Shown here: positions 1 to 8,142 of the stretch, piece after piece
Numbering within the stretch: position 1 is the first letter of the stretch
Layout: every line of letters begins with the position of its first letter
From: DLAJ01 sp023663615
Lineage (GTDB): Bacteria > Bacillota > Clostridia > Lachnospirales > Lachnospiraceae
DNA length: 64,000 bases
Direction of reading: 5' to 3'
Assembly: GCA_023663615.1 (NCBI GenBank)
Contig: JAMPHA010000001.1
Location: 558,001 to 622,000 of the forward strand
Position numbers and translations under genes: made by a program
The notes under the pieces: generated by a model
What the model saw: the letters and a program-made list of their open reading frames with translations, nothing else
Databases searched by the model: none
Told to the model about the DNA's origin: nothing

Positions 1-696
1 GGCGCGGAAGGTCGGTCCGAACGTATACACATTCTTAAAAGCAAACGCATAAGTCTCGACATTCAACTGCCCGCTGACCGTTAAATTGGTCGGCTTGTTA
101 AAGAAGTCTTTCGCGTAATCAACACTGCCGTCCTCCTGCCTGGGCGGATTGTTCACGTCAAGCGTCGTCACCTGGAACATTTCGCCCGCGCCCTCACAGT
201 CGCTTGCCGTAATGATCGGCGTGTGCACATACACGAAGCCTCTTTCCTGAAAAAAGCGGTGGATGGCATACGCGATGACCGAACGCACGCGGAACACCGC
301 CTGAAACGTGTTGGTGCGCGGACGCAGGTGCGTGATCGTGCGCAGATATTCAAAGGAATGTCTTTTTTTCTGCAACGGATAATCCGGCGTGGATAAGCCT
401 TCCACCGTGACTTCCTCCGCCTGCATCTCGAACGGCTGCTTGGCGTCCGGCGTCGCTACGATCGTTCCGGTCACGATGACCGCACTGCCCACGCCCAATT
501 TGGCAGCCTCGGCAAAGTTGGCAAGGCTGTCGCTGTAAACAACCTGAAGCGTCTCAAAAAAAGTGCCGTCGTTGATGACTAAAAAACCAAATGTTTTGGA
601 GTCGCGGTTGCTTCGTACCCAGCCGCCGACCGTTACTTTTTTACCTGTGTATGATTCCCGATCACGATATAACGCGCGAATATCCGTAAGATCCAT
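1..696 (-). CDS. asnS: Asparagine--tRNA ligase, N-terminal part (cut by window edge)
   Basis: Cytoplasmic class IIb aminoacyl-tRNA synthetase that charges tRNA-Asn. I translated the minus strand from the ATG at 694-696. The first ~100 residues are an OB-fold anticodon-binding domain (VTVGGWVRSNRDSKTFGFL, then FFETLQVVY). They lead into the class II core with HLRPRT and FFQERGFVYVHTPIIT (motif 1 region). The frame is open to base 1, so the catalytic C-terminal half is outside the window. A strong Shine-Dalgarno AGGAGGG lies about 10 nt upstream. The 117-nt region before it carries an unusual 13-bp repeat array. Identity with AsnS rather than AspS rests on the N-terminal sequence pattern and is fairly sure. 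Confidence 0.9.
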   Translation of the reverse strand, partial: MDLTDIRALYRDRESYTGKKVTVGGWVRSNRDSKTFGFLVINDGTFFETLQVVYSDSLANFAEAAKLGVGSAVIVTGTIVATPDAKQPFEMQAEEVTVEGLSTPDYPLQKKRHSFEYLRTITHLRPRTNTFQAVFRVRSVIAYAIHRFFQERGFVYVHTPIITASDCEGAGEMFQVTTLDVNNPPRQEDGSVDYAKDFFNKPTNLTVSGQLNVETYAFAFKNVYTFGPTFRA

Positions 697-733
697 GATC
701 TGTTCCCTCCTCATGATTTTGAGCTGTGCTTTT

Positions 734-784
734 CTGTATACAGCCTCTGTATGCAGCAACTGTATGCAGAAGCTGCATACAGTT
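734..784. repeat. Four-unit 13-bp tandem array of near-palindromes
   Basis: Four 10-bp near-palindromes start at 734, 747, 760 and 773, exactly 13 bp apart: CTGTATACAG, CTGTATGCAG, CTGTATGCAG and CTGCATACAG. The last two also form a perfect 12-bp inverted repeat (758-769 with 773-784) around a 3-nt loop. The array lies between the lipoprotein gene and asnS, both read on the minus strand. It could be an operator array, a terminator for the lipoprotein gene or a simple repeat. There is no U-run after the hairpin, which argues against a plain intrinsic terminator. Confidence 0.85.
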
Positions 785-813
785 TCGCCGTGTGATCTGT
801 CTGCGTCGCAGAC

Positions 814-1917
814 TTAGTTTGATACGATCGTATTGTTTTCTGCGAGCCATTCTCCGACGCGGATGCTGATGACATAACTGCGGAATGTGTCGCGTCCGAC
901 GTCCTCATACAATGCGTTGATCGTCTCATAGTAACCGTTGGACTCTGCGATATAAGCTTCCGCTTCCGCATCCAGTTCCTGCTGCGAGATGCCGCTGATG
1001 CCGACCGCATCCGCGAGCGCTTCCATAGCGACCGTCTCCTGTGCCGCCGTAGTTGCGATCTGCTTTACCTGCTCGTTAAACTGAGTCTCCGTCATTCCGT
1101 ATGCATCCTGGACAAAAGTGGTCATATCCGTATAACCATACATGGAAGCAATAGAAAGAATGTTGTCCTTAAACGCATCTTCATTTTCTTTTACAAGGAA
1201 TTGGGGCGGATCGCCCTTAAACTCACAATTATTGAGCATTGCCGACAACACTGCGTTTCTGACATTATTGTTATAATTACTCTGCGCCTCGTTTTCAAGA
1301 AGCGTGCGGATTGCCGAGAGTGCCTCTTCCGGAGTTGCGTATGAAGAACCGATCTCCTCAAGCAGCTCCGTGGTCAGTTCAGGATAGACCCGTTCCGTGA
1401 TGGAGAGAAGCGTGATCGTAAACACGGCTTCTTTTCCTGAAAGATCAGGATTCGGGGAGTACGGGTCAGGGAACGTGCATACGACATCGCGCGTCTCGCC
1501 GATCTCCATGCCGATAATCCCGTCCTCAAAGCCGGGGATCATGTTGCCGGATCCGATCACGGTACTCCATGATTCGCCGTCCGGTGTGGAGCCGCCTTCA
1601 AAAATTTCCCCGTTCATTCTGCCGATGCATTCGTAAGAAACAGTGTCGCCGTTTATGACAGCGCGGTCTGTCACCGCTGTTTCCGTCATATGGGAGGATA
1701 ACAGTCTCGTATTCAGGTAATTGTTCACATCTTCGTCCGTGACAACCTTTATCGGATCGACCGAAACCGTCATGCCGCTGTACTCACCGAGCGTGACATA
1801 TTTGGAAGTATCAAGCTTTTCTAATGTTTCTTCTTTGCCGCAGGAAGCGAGCAGGACGATGCCTGTGAGCATTGCCGCGGCGAGTGCTGATTGTCTGTGC
1901 CATTTTTTCTTTTTCAT
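814..1917 (-). CDS. Trigger-factor-like FKBP peptidyl-prolyl isomerase lipoprotein
   Basis: Predicted membrane-anchored extracytoplasmic folding factor. The start at 1915-1917 (MKKKKW) is chosen because it begins a lipoprotein signal peptide with lipobox LLASC and leaves mature Cys at about residue 25. The longer upstream reading frame would bury the signal. After the lipid anchor comes an FKBP-type domain (GDTVSYECIGRMNGEIFEGG, then SGNMIPGFEDGIIGMEIGE and VFTITLLSI). A trigger-factor-like helical C-terminal region of about 170 residues follows (YPELTTELLEEIGSSYATPE). Length is 367 aa. Such proteins are common in Clostridia and are often annotated as trigger factor. The lipobox and the lack of a ribosome-binding N domain argue against the cytoplasmic chaperone. 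Confidence 0.82.
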   Translation of the reverse strand: MKKKKWHRQSALAAAMLTGIVLLASCGKEETLEKLDTSKYVTLGEYSGMTVSVDPIKVVTDEDVNNYLNTRLLSSHMTETAVTDRAVINGDTVSYECIGRMNGEIFEGGSTPDGESWSTVIGSGNMIPGFEDGIIGMEIGETRDVVCTFPDPYSPNPDLSGKEAVFTITLLSITERVYPELTTELLEEIGSSYATPEEALSAIRTLLENEAQSNYNNNVRNAVLSAMLNNCEFKGDPPQFLVKENEDAFKDNILSIASMYGYTDMTTFVQDAYGMTETQFNEQVKQIATTAAQETVAMEALADAVGISGISQQELDAEAEAYIAESNGYYETINALYEDVGRDTFRSYVISIRVGEWLAENNTIVSN

Positions 1918-2098
1918 GTGGTCCTCGTGCCTTTCTGTTCCTACGTCTGACGACGTGTTTTTCAGATATACAATATCTCTTTTATACCACAAAACGGTGT
2001 TTAATGAAAGTCTTTCCCTAAAATTCACAGAACTTTCATGTTTTTCCCGCGGGAGGCGCCCCGAAAGTGATCATCGCGCGGCTTTCCGAAAGAAATCA

Positions 2099-2127
2099 TT
2101 GCGTGCCGTCTTAAAAAATGATACAAT
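2099..2127 (+). promoter_or_regulatory. Candidate sigma-A promoter for the small membrane protein gene
   Basis: TTGCGT at 2099-2104, a 17-nt spacer and TACAAT at 2122-2127. It ends 35 nt before the ATG at 2163. It was found by eye and there is no start-site data. Confidence 0.45.
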
Positions 2128-2162
2128 TCTTTTTGTGAAAAGCCACGGGGAGGTGTCTGAAT

Positions 2163-2639
2163 ATGAATCCGGTTTTACTTACCATATTGATCATTGTCGC
2201 TGTTTTGCTCGTGATTCTTGTCATTCTTTATTTCGCGGGAAGAAAGCTGCAAAAAAAGCAGGCTGCGCAGGAATCGCAGATGGAGGCTGCAAAGCAGACG
2301 TTTAATATGCTTGTCATAGACAAGAAAAAAATGAGACTGAAGGACGCGGGGCTTCCGTCCGCCGTGCTTGAACAGACGCCGAAGATCATGCGCCGCGCCA
2401 AGCTGCCGATCGTCAAGGCAAAGGTCGGACCGCAGATCGTGTCCCTCGTGTGCGATGCGAAGATTTTTGAGTTGATTCCGGTAAAAAAAGAAGTCAAGGC
2501 GACCGTCAGCGGAATTTATATCAGTGATGTGAAGCCCGTGCGCGGACAGTCGCTCTTAAAGCCGGCGAAGAAGAAGGGCAGGTTTAAGCGTTTCACAGAA
2601 AAAATGCAGGAAAAAGCGGGAGCAAAACCGCTGAAATAA
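2163..2639 (+). CDS. Small single-pass membrane protein of unknown function
   Basis: 158 aa. The first ~27 residues form a hydrophobic membrane anchor (NPVLLTILIIVAVLLVILVI). A short coiled linker rich in Lys and Gln follows, then a basic soluble domain with DKKKMRLKDAGLP and two short beta-rich stretches (KVGPQIVSLVCDAKIFELIP and VKKEVKATVSGIYISDV). The C-terminus is very basic (KKKGRFKRFTEKMQEKAGAK). The basic domain probably faces the cytoplasm. I do not recognise a named family. The start has GGGGAGG spaced about 10 nt upstream. It stands alone on the plus strand, flanked by minus-strand genes. Confidence 0.75.
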   Translation: MNPVLLTILIIVAVLLVILVILYFAGRKLQKKQAAQESQMEAAKQTFNMLVIDKKKMRLKDAGLPSAVLEQTPKIMRRAKLPIVKAKVGPQIVSLVCDAKIFELIPVKKEVKATVSGIYISDVKPVRGQSLLKPAKKKGRFKRFTEKMQEKAGAKPLK

Positions 2640-2672
2640 AGAGGATATAAATCGCAAGTTTATGTGGTCATG

Positions 2673-2733
2673 AAAGAATCGCACAGCACCAAAAGAAATG
2701 CCTATACAATCCTCGAAGAATCGCGCAACGCTA
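2673..2733. repeat. Imperfect 43-bp direct repeat of hairpin half-arms
   Basis: Two near-identical blocks begin at about 2674 and 2717. Each reads AGAATCGC, about 9 variable bases, then AAAAGAAATGCCTA. In the second block the AAAGAAATGCC arm pairs with a downstream complement (hairpin at 2734-2758); in the first it has no partner. The AGAATCGC motif reappears as a full hairpin at 42994-43016. The block looks like decayed copies of the local terminator-hairpin family. Confidence 0.6.
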
Positions 2734-2787
2734 AAAGAAATGCCTACGGCATTTCTTTGAAAGAGTTCTGCCTTGGCAGAACTCTTT
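2734..2787. terminator. Two tandem hairpins overlapping the 3' end of murE
   Basis: Hairpin one (2734-2758) has 11-bp arms AAAGAAATGCC and GGCATTTCTTT around TAC. Hairpin two (2760-2787) has 13-bp arms AAAGAGTTCTGCC and GGCAGAACTCTTT around TT. Both arm ends give A- and T-runs, so they could stop transcription on either strand (murE on minus, the 158-aa protein gene on plus). The murE stop codon at 2744-2746 lies inside hairpin one, so its last ~14 codons are hairpin sequence. Confidence 0.75.
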
Positions 2788-4267
2788 TGTTTTCGTACGA
2801 CTCCACGGATTCCCGTTCGCTGTAGTGGTATTTGACGCCGCGGATTTCCTGATAGTCCTCATGTCCTTTGCCGAGCAGAATGATGATGTCGTTGTCTTCG
2901 GCAATATCCATGGCGTGCCAGATCGCTTCTTTGCGATCGTCGATCTCGATGTATTTGCCGTTGCTTTTGGCAAGTCCGACCTTAATGTCCGCGTTGATCG
3001 AGGAAATGTCCTCATTGCGCGGGTTGTCGCAGGTCAGAATGGAAAGATCCGCCATTTTGCCGCACAGCTCGCCCATCGCGTAGCGCCGCATACGGTCGCG
3101 GTTTCCGCCGCCGCCGTACACACAGATGATGCGGTGCGGCTGATAGGTAAGGATTGTGGAGAGCAGACTCTCCACGCTCAGTTCATTGTGCGCATAGTCG
3201 ATCATGACCGTATAATTCCCCTTGGTCGGTACAATCTCAAGACGCCCTTTCACATGAATCGTGGAGAGCGCGCGCAGCATGATCTCGTTCGCAATGCCGA
3301 CACTGTGACCGATCATCAAGGCACAGAGCGCATTGTAAGCGCTGAATTTGCCCGGAACGGGAACGGATACCTTGGCATCCAAAATGCCGGTCGCGTGAAA
3401 ACGGATGCCGATCTCACTGCCGTTTCTCGTGGATTCAAAATCCTGCGCCCGCAGGTCGGCGTGTTCGTGGAAACCGAAGGTATGAATGCTGCAGGTATGT
3501 CCCTTGATCATTTCTTCGTAAGCGTCGTCATCACAGTTTAGCAGACCGACGCGGCACTGACGGAAGAGCAGCGATTTACAATAGAGATATTCTTCCATCG
3601 TGGCATGTTCGCCCGGTCCGATATGGTCGGCGGAAAAATTTGTAAACACGCCGATGTCAAATACAAAGCCGTCCACACGGTTTAGTTTTAAGCCCTGCGA
3701 GGAGACTTCCATCACGCAGTATTCACATCCCGCCTCTACCATAAGAGAGAGCAGGCGCTGTAATTCGAAGCTTTCCGGGGTGGTGTTGACGGTCTTATAT
3801 TTCTGCCCGTTGATGACGCAGCCGATCGTGCCGATCACGCCGACTTTTTTACCCGCATGTTCTAAAATGGACTGCACCATGTAGGAGGTCGTTGTCTTTC
3901 CTTTTGTTCCGGTGATGCCGATCGTGGTAAGCTTGGAGGCGGGATGTCCGTACTGCGCCGCCGCCGCATAAGCAAGCGCTTTTCGCGTGTTATCCGTGGA
4001 AACGACGGTCACGTGCTCTTTTCCGGATGCGGAGGCCATGACCTTGGCGGACGCGATGTGCCCGGAATCGACGATGAGTGCGGACGCGCCTTTTGCCAGT
4101 ACTTCGGGGATGAACTTATGCGCGTCCTGTTTCGTTCCGGCGATGCAGACGAACAGACAGCCCTTGCTGATCTTTCGCGAATCATAGACAACCTCCGTCA
4201 CCTCGTCAAGCAGGTTTCCGGTTTGCAGTTCGTAATCCAAGCCTTCCAACAGTGTCTGTATTTTCAT
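2744..4267 (-). CDS. murE: UDP-N-acetylmuramoyl-L-alanyl-D-glutamate--2,6-diaminopimelate ligase
   Basis: Cytoplasmic Mur ligase that adds the third stem-peptide residue to UDP-MurNAc-Ala-Glu using ATP. Length is 507 aa from ATG 4265-4267; GGGGAGGA lies upstream. The ATP loop GTKGKTTT is at residues 120-127. The likely carbamylated Lys is in EEYLYCKSLL near 231. The DNPRNED motif near 414 is the signature of enzymes that choose meso-diaminopimelate rather than lysine. dapF, which makes meso-DAP, lies directly upstream (43-nt gap), so substrate supply and use are probably co-transcribed. The C-terminal tail after residue ~492 (RVLPRQNSFKEMP) is encoded by the overlapping hairpins and looks like an acquired extension. 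Confidence 0.95.
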   Translation of the reverse strand: MKIQTLLEGLDYELQTGNLLDEVTEVVYDSRKISKGCLFVCIAGTKQDAHKFIPEVLAKGASALIVDSGHIASAKVMASASGKEHVTVVSTDNTRKALAYAAAAQYGHPASKLTTIGITGTKGKTTTSYMVQSILEHAGKKVGVIGTIGCVINGQKYKTVNTTPESFELQRLLSLMVEAGCEYCVMEVSSQGLKLNRVDGFVFDIGVFTNFSADHIGPGEHATMEEYLYCKSLLFRQCRVGLLNCDDDAYEEMIKGHTCSIHTFGFHEHADLRAQDFESTRNGSEIGIRFHATGILDAKVSVPVPGKFSAYNALCALMIGHSVGIANEIMLRALSTIHVKGRLEIVPTKGNYTVMIDYAHNELSVESLLSTILTYQPHRIICVYGGGGNRDRMRRYAMGELCGKMADLSILTCDNPRNEDISSINADIKVGLAKSNGKYIEIDDRKEAIWHAMDIAEDNDIIILLGKGHEDYQEIRGVKYHYSERESVESYENKRVLPRQNSFKEMP

Positions 4268-4310
4268 GAAACAAAAGTCCTCCCCTTTGTAGTATAGCCA
4301 TAGATTGCGT

Positions 4311-5159
4311 TTATAACGCGACTTCGATTTCCGATTCAAAAACGGTGTGGGACGGTCCGGTCATCAACACATGCCCCGTGCGCTCGTCCCATTCTACCTC
4401 AAGAGGACCGCCGATCTGGGAGACCGTCACTTTTCTGTCGCACATATGAAGGCGCACTGCCGCGACGACCGCCGTGCAGCAGCCCGTGCCGCAGCCGATC
4501 GTCTCTCCGGTTCCGCGTTCCCATTCGCGCATGGTTAAGTGGCTGCGGTCAACAAACTGCGCAAAGGTCACGTTTGTTTTTTGGGGAAAAAGAGAAGTCA
4601 GATGCTCAAAAGCATAACCGAAGGCATCAACGTCGAAATCGGCGACATTCTCTACGAACGCGACCATATGCGGATTTCCCCAGCTTAACGCCGTTACGCG
4701 GAACTCGCGGTCAAGCACGCGCACGGGCTGATCGACAAATTCGGCGAGCGGCGTATTGACGGGAATGCGCGCGGCGTCCATCACAGGCGCGCCGATGTCT
4801 GCACGGATATTGACAACGGTGTCATTTTCGACAAAAAGATGAAGCTCCTTGATGCCGCCGAGCGTCTCCAGCGTGAGATCCGTCTTATCGGTGAGGCGGT
4901 GGTCGTAGACAAATTTGCCGACGCTCCGGCTCGCGTTTCCGCACATTTCCGCTTCCGAGCCGTCGGGATTAAAGACGCGCATACGGAAATCCGCGGTCCC
5001 GGACGGACAGATTAAGATCATGCCGTCGGAGCCGACGCCGAAATGCCGGTCGCTGACAAAGCGCGCCAGTGCGGGAAGATCGGGAAGCTGTTGACGGATC
5101 GCATCAATATAGACATAATCATTACCGTACGCCTGCATTTTTGTAAAACGGATTTTCAT
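4311..5159 (-). CDS. dapF: Diaminopimelate epimerase
   Basis: Cofactor-independent epimerase that converts LL-DAP to meso-DAP for peptidoglycan and lysine. About 282 aa, the usual length. The two catalytic cysteines are visible in EMCGNASRS (near residue 73) and IGCGTGCC (near 222). The N-terminus (RFTKMQAYGNDYVYIDA) is typical. ATG codons at 5160-5162 and 5157-5159 are both possible. AAGGAG at about 5168-5173 suits the second slightly better. It sits between the trans-sulfuration gene and murE, all on the minus strand. A terminator-like hairpin lies upstream at 5208-5227, so expression may depend on read-through. Confidence 0.95.
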   Translation of the reverse strand: MKIRFTKMQAYGNDYVYIDAIRQQLPDLPALARFVSDRHFGVGSDGMILICPSGTADFRMRVFNPDGSEAEMCGNASRSVGKFVYDHRLTDKTDLTLETLGGIKELHLFVENDTVVNIRADIGAPVMDAARIPVNTPLAEFVDQPVRVLDREFRVTALSWGNPHMVAFVENVADFDVDAFGYAFEHLTSLFPQKTNVTFAQFVDRSHLTMREWERGTGETIGCGTGCCTAVVAAVRLHMCDRKVTVSQIGGPLEVEWDERTGHVLMTGPSHTVFESEIEVAL

Positions 5160-5191
5160 CATGCATCTCCTTAAAATCGAAAAAAATTTTC

Positions 5192-5231
5192 ATGTGAAAA
5201 AAGAAAACGCTGCCGCGTACGGCAGCGCGAT
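5192..5231 (-). terminator. Intrinsic terminator or attenuator after the trans-sulfuration gene
   Basis: An 8-bp GC-rich stem CGCTGCCG / CGGCAGCG (5208-5227) has a 4-nt loop. On the minus strand it is followed by TTTTCTTTTTTC. It begins 8 nt after the stop of the upstream gene and lies before the dapF ribosome site. Confidence 0.8.
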
Positions 5232-5234
5232 TTT

Positions 5235-6422
5235 CTATTCCATTCCATTGATCGCCTGATCGAGGTCGGCAATAATGTCGTCCGCATGCTCCAGACCGAC
5301 GGAAATCCGCAGAAAACTGTCCGTGATGCCGAGACGCTGACGGTTTTCCTCTGTCAGGGATTCGTGCGTCTGCGTCCGCGGGTAGGTGATGAGCGTTTCC
5401 GTGCCGCCGAGACTTTCCGCGAACATGACGAGATCCACGCGGCGGAGTATTTTTTGCACGGTCTCGAAGGAATCCACGTTGATGGAAATCATCGCGCCGA
5501 AGCCGGAGCATTGTTTTTTCATAATATCATAGCCCGGATGGTCCTCAAAACCGACATAGAAAATCTTTTTTACTTTTTCCTGCGCGCGGAGCCAGTGCGC
5601 CACCTTCATGGTATTCTCCGCGTGGCGTTCCATGCGGACGGGCAGCGTCTTGATGCCGCGGAGCAGAAGCCAGCTGTCCATCGGGGCAAGCTGGTTGCCG
5701 TGCGTCTTGATCTGACCGTGCATGTAAGTCGCAAGCTCCTCGGAATTGACGACGACGATGCCGGCAAGCACGTCGTTGTGACCGCAGATAAATTTGGTCG
5801 CGCTGTGGACGACGATGTCCGCGCCAAGCGTGATCGGCTTTTGGAAATAGGGCGACATCAGCGTGTTATCCACAACAAGCAGACAGCCGTGTTCATGCGC
5901 CATGCGCGCGATCGCCGCAATGTCCGCCACTTTCATCATCGGGTTAGTCGGCGTCTCCAGATAGACCATCTTCGTATTTTCGTGGAAGCTGTTCTCCAAA
6001 AGCGTCAGATCGCACATATCAATATAAGTAAAGGAAGCGCCGTAACGGGTAAAAATGTCGTTGCCCATACGGAATGTGCCACCGTAAATATCGTCGGACA
6101 AAAGCACTTCATCGCCGGGATTTAACATCGTGAACACCGCCATATTCGCCGCCTGCCCGCTCGTGAAGGCAAATCCCTCGACGCCCTCTTCTAAGATCGC
6201 CATGGTCCGCTCCAATTCTAATCTGGTCGGATTGGAAAGACGGGAATAGTCGAAGCCGGTCGAATCAAAGAGCGCTCTGTGCCGGAATGTGGAAGTCTGG
6301 TAAATCGGCATGCTCACCGCGCCGGAAAACGGATCGTGTCCGAGCGCGCCGTGAACGGCTTTTGATTCAAAATGCAGATCTTCTTTCCTGCTGTAATCGG
6401 TAAAATTGCTGAAATTCTTCAT
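5235..6422 (-). CDS. PLP-dependent trans-sulfuration enzyme (cystathionine beta-lyase/gamma-synthase family)
   Basis: Cytoplasmic Cys/Met-metabolism PLP enzyme, 395 aa. The PLP lysine lies in HSATKFICGHND. SGQAANMAVF and SDDIYGGTFR are further cofactor-binding segments. The N-terminal YQTSTFRH and DYSRLSNPTRLELE match the family substrate loop. Sequence alone does not separate MetB, MetC, methionine gamma-lyase and O-acetylhomoserine sulfhydrylase. The start at 6420-6422 has GAGAGGT upstream. It is the first gene of a minus-strand run toward dapF and murE, with a good promoter at 6512-6540. Confidence 0.9.
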   Translation of the reverse strand: MKNFSNFTDYSRKEDLHFESKAVHGALGHDPFSGAVSMPIYQTSTFRHRALFDSTGFDYSRLSNPTRLELERTMAILEEGVEGFAFTSGQAANMAVFTMLNPGDEVLLSDDIYGGTFRMGNDIFTRYGASFTYIDMCDLTLLENSFHENTKMVYLETPTNPMMKVADIAAIARMAHEHGCLLVVDNTLMSPYFQKPITLGADIVVHSATKFICGHNDVLAGIVVVNSEELATYMHGQIKTHGNQLAPMDSWLLLRGIKTLPVRMERHAENTMKVAHWLRAQEKVKKIFYVGFEDHPGYDIMKKQCSGFGAMISINVDSFETVQKILRRVDLVMFAESLGGTETLITYPRTQTHESLTEENRQRLGITDSFLRISVGLEHADDIIADLDQAINGME

Positions 6423-6511
6423 CGCATGATACCTCTCGGAATTGTTCTTGTCTGACCGCAGAGCGCCTCTGCATAAAGAAGGACGTTCCTGCGGGCGGTT
6501 TCTTTGCGCTT

Positions 6512-6540
6512 ATTATAGCATGGAAAAAGATGGAGGGCAA
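6512..6540 (-). promoter_or_regulatory. Candidate sigma-A promoter for the trans-sulfuration/dapF/murE run
   Basis: Read on the minus strand: TTGCCC (6535-6540), a 17-nt spacer and a perfect TATAAT (6512-6517). The leader before the ATG at 6422 is about 85 nt. Confidence 0.65.
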
Positions 6541-6670
6541 GTATAGGCGGCGCGAACTTTTTGTGATAAACTATAGGAAAGGAACAGACAGAAGGGGAGA
6601 GAGATGTATTCATTTTTGATTGCGGTACTCCACACTCCCGGCTTATGTGATCTGATTCTCTATAGAGGAA

Positions 6671-6850
6671 ATGAAAAAGTACGAACAGCGAATGCGGGTT
6701 TTGCCGGAGCATTCCGACAAAAAGCAGCCGGTCAGCGCGGAGGAAATTCGCGGATCTATGGGGCTGCTGCTGACGCAGGTGATGAATCTGGAGGCGGATG
6801 CCGCCGTTGATACGGCAGGGTATCTTTCAGATAGGATAGCCCGTACATAA
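6671..6850 (+). CDS. 59-residue hypothetical protein
   Basis: A short frame from ATG 6671 to TAA 6848-6850 encodes a 59-aa, charged, probably helical protein (QPVSAEEIRGSMGLLLTQVM in the centre). AGAGGA lies just before the ATG, and an in-frame stop sits immediately upstream, so the start is well bounded. Amino-acid use looks like a real protein, unlike the competing frame from 6604, which is rich in Gly and Ala. It precedes the AI-2E family gene by 70 nt on the same strand. Function unknown. Confidence 0.5.
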   Translation: MKKYEQRMRVLPEHSDKKQPVSAEEIRGSMGLLLTQVMNLEADAAVDTAGYLSDRIART

Positions 6851-6920
6851 CATAACGTACTGGGAGAGTAAGGATGGGTGCGCGGGCAGCGGAATATGAT
6901 ATGGAAGGAATAAGAGAACG

Positions 6921-8075
6921 ATGGACAGAGAACGGATGAAAAGAACAGTATTGCTCATGTGTATCGGAGCGGCGCTTCTGGCGGCGGCGCTCCATGTGGA
7001 GTCGATCGGCGGACTGCTGAACAGAGTATGGGGCATGATTTTGCCTGCCGTGATCGGGGCGGTCATGGCGTTTGTGTTAAATGTGCCGATGCGGGGATTT
7101 GAGGGACTGCTCGGTAAGCTGAACCGGAAAAAACAACGGCTTTCGGAGAGCAGGATCCGTTTTTTCAGTATGTGGCTCACGCTCATCAGTCTCGTGCTGG
7201 TGATCGTGTTTGTGCTGATCCTTGCGGTGCCGGAGATCGTTGCCTCCCTGAAGAGTCTGTTCACGGGCATCCAGCAGGCGATTCCGGACATCATCGCATT
7301 TGCAGAGAAACATATTGATTCCGAGTGGGTCAACGAGGAATTGCTGAGTCTGAACACGCTGCAGGAGAAGCTCTCGGATGAAAATATCTCGAAGATGATC
7401 GTGAGCATCTCCAACGGCGCGTATGATATTGCAGGCAGGGCGTTGACGATCGCGACGTCCACGCTCGGCAGCATCCTTTCCATCAGCATGAGCCTGATCG
7501 TTGCGATCTACATGCTGCTCAGCAAGAAAAAGCTCGGTATGCAGACGAGAAAACTGCTCTATGCGTATCTGAAAAAAGAGCATGCGGACAAGGTGTGCAG
7601 TGTCGGCAGACTGGTAAACGCAACGTACGCCAAATTCCTCTCCGGTCAGTGCGTGGAGGCGTTCATTATCGCGATCCTGCTGTTTGTCGTGTTTACACTC
7701 TTCCGGCTGCCTTACGCGAGTCTGGTCGGCGTGCTTGCGGCGGTGTTGTCCTTTATCCCGTACATCGGTTCATGGATCGCCTGCGCCATCGGCGCGCTGC
7801 TCATCTGCATTATCAGCCCGTGGAAGGCGCTTTTGTCCGTGGTCGTTTATCAGGTGGTGCAATTTTTAGAGGGAAAACTGATCTATCCGCGTGTCGTGGG
7901 CAGGTCGGTCGGACTGCCGCCGATTTATACGCTGCTTGCGGCGCTGCTCGGCGGGAATCTCTTTGGCATTGTCGGCATTATTTTCTTTATTCCGTTTGTG
8001 GCGGTCGTCTATGCGCTTGTGCGGGATCACGCGGACAGCCGTTTGGCGGAAAAAGACATGAAAATAGAAGAATAG
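6921..8075 (+). CDS. AI-2E family (UPF0118/PerM-like) membrane transporter
   Basis: 384 aa polytopic membrane protein. An N-terminal pair of hydrophobic segments (LLMCIGAALLAAALHV, then MILPAVIGAVMAFVLNVPM) and a third TM segment (TLISLVLVIVFVLILAVPEI) come before a large non-membrane central domain. The C-terminal half has the family's clustered helices (FIIAILLFVVFTLFRLPYA, GVLAAVLSFIPYIGSWIACA, LLGGNLFGIVGIIFFIPF). The PYIGSWIACAIG segment matches the conserved P-x-I/L-G region. Known members include proposed autoinducer-2 exporters and Na+/H+ antiporters, so the substrate is not assignable. It is against the main strand direction on this arm, next to the 59-aa gene. Confidence 0.85.
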   Translation: MDRERMKRTVLLMCIGAALLAAALHVESIGGLLNRVWGMILPAVIGAVMAFVLNVPMRGFEGLLGKLNRKKQRLSESRIRFFSMWLTLISLVLVIVFVLILAVPEIVASLKSLFTGIQQAIPDIIAFAEKHIDSEWVNEELLSLNTLQEKLSDENISKMIVSISNGAYDIAGRALTIATSTLGSILSISMSLIVAIYMLLSKKKLGMQTRKLLYAYLKKEHADKVCSVGRLVNATYAKFLSGQCVEAFIIAILLFVVFTLFRLPYASLVGVLAAVLSFIPYIGSWIACAIGALLICIISPWKALLSVVVYQVVQFLEGKLIYPRVVGRSVGLPPIYTLLAALLGGNLFGIVGIIFFIPFVAVVYALVRDHADSRLAEKDMKIEE

Positions 8076-8142
8076 AGCTGCAAGTTCCGTGCGGATGTCA
8101 TTGGCAGGATTACCGTGCATGAAATTGAAAAATAAAGAAGTT

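Noticed and set aside
5286..6125. 279-codon plus-strand frame opposite the trans-sulfuration gene
   Set aside because: His/Arg-rich shadow with no recognisable domain; the minus-strand PLP enzyme is certain.
6604..6810. 68-codon frame before the AI-2E gene
   Set aside because: A second frame (6671-6850) has a better-bounded start and more protein-like residue use.
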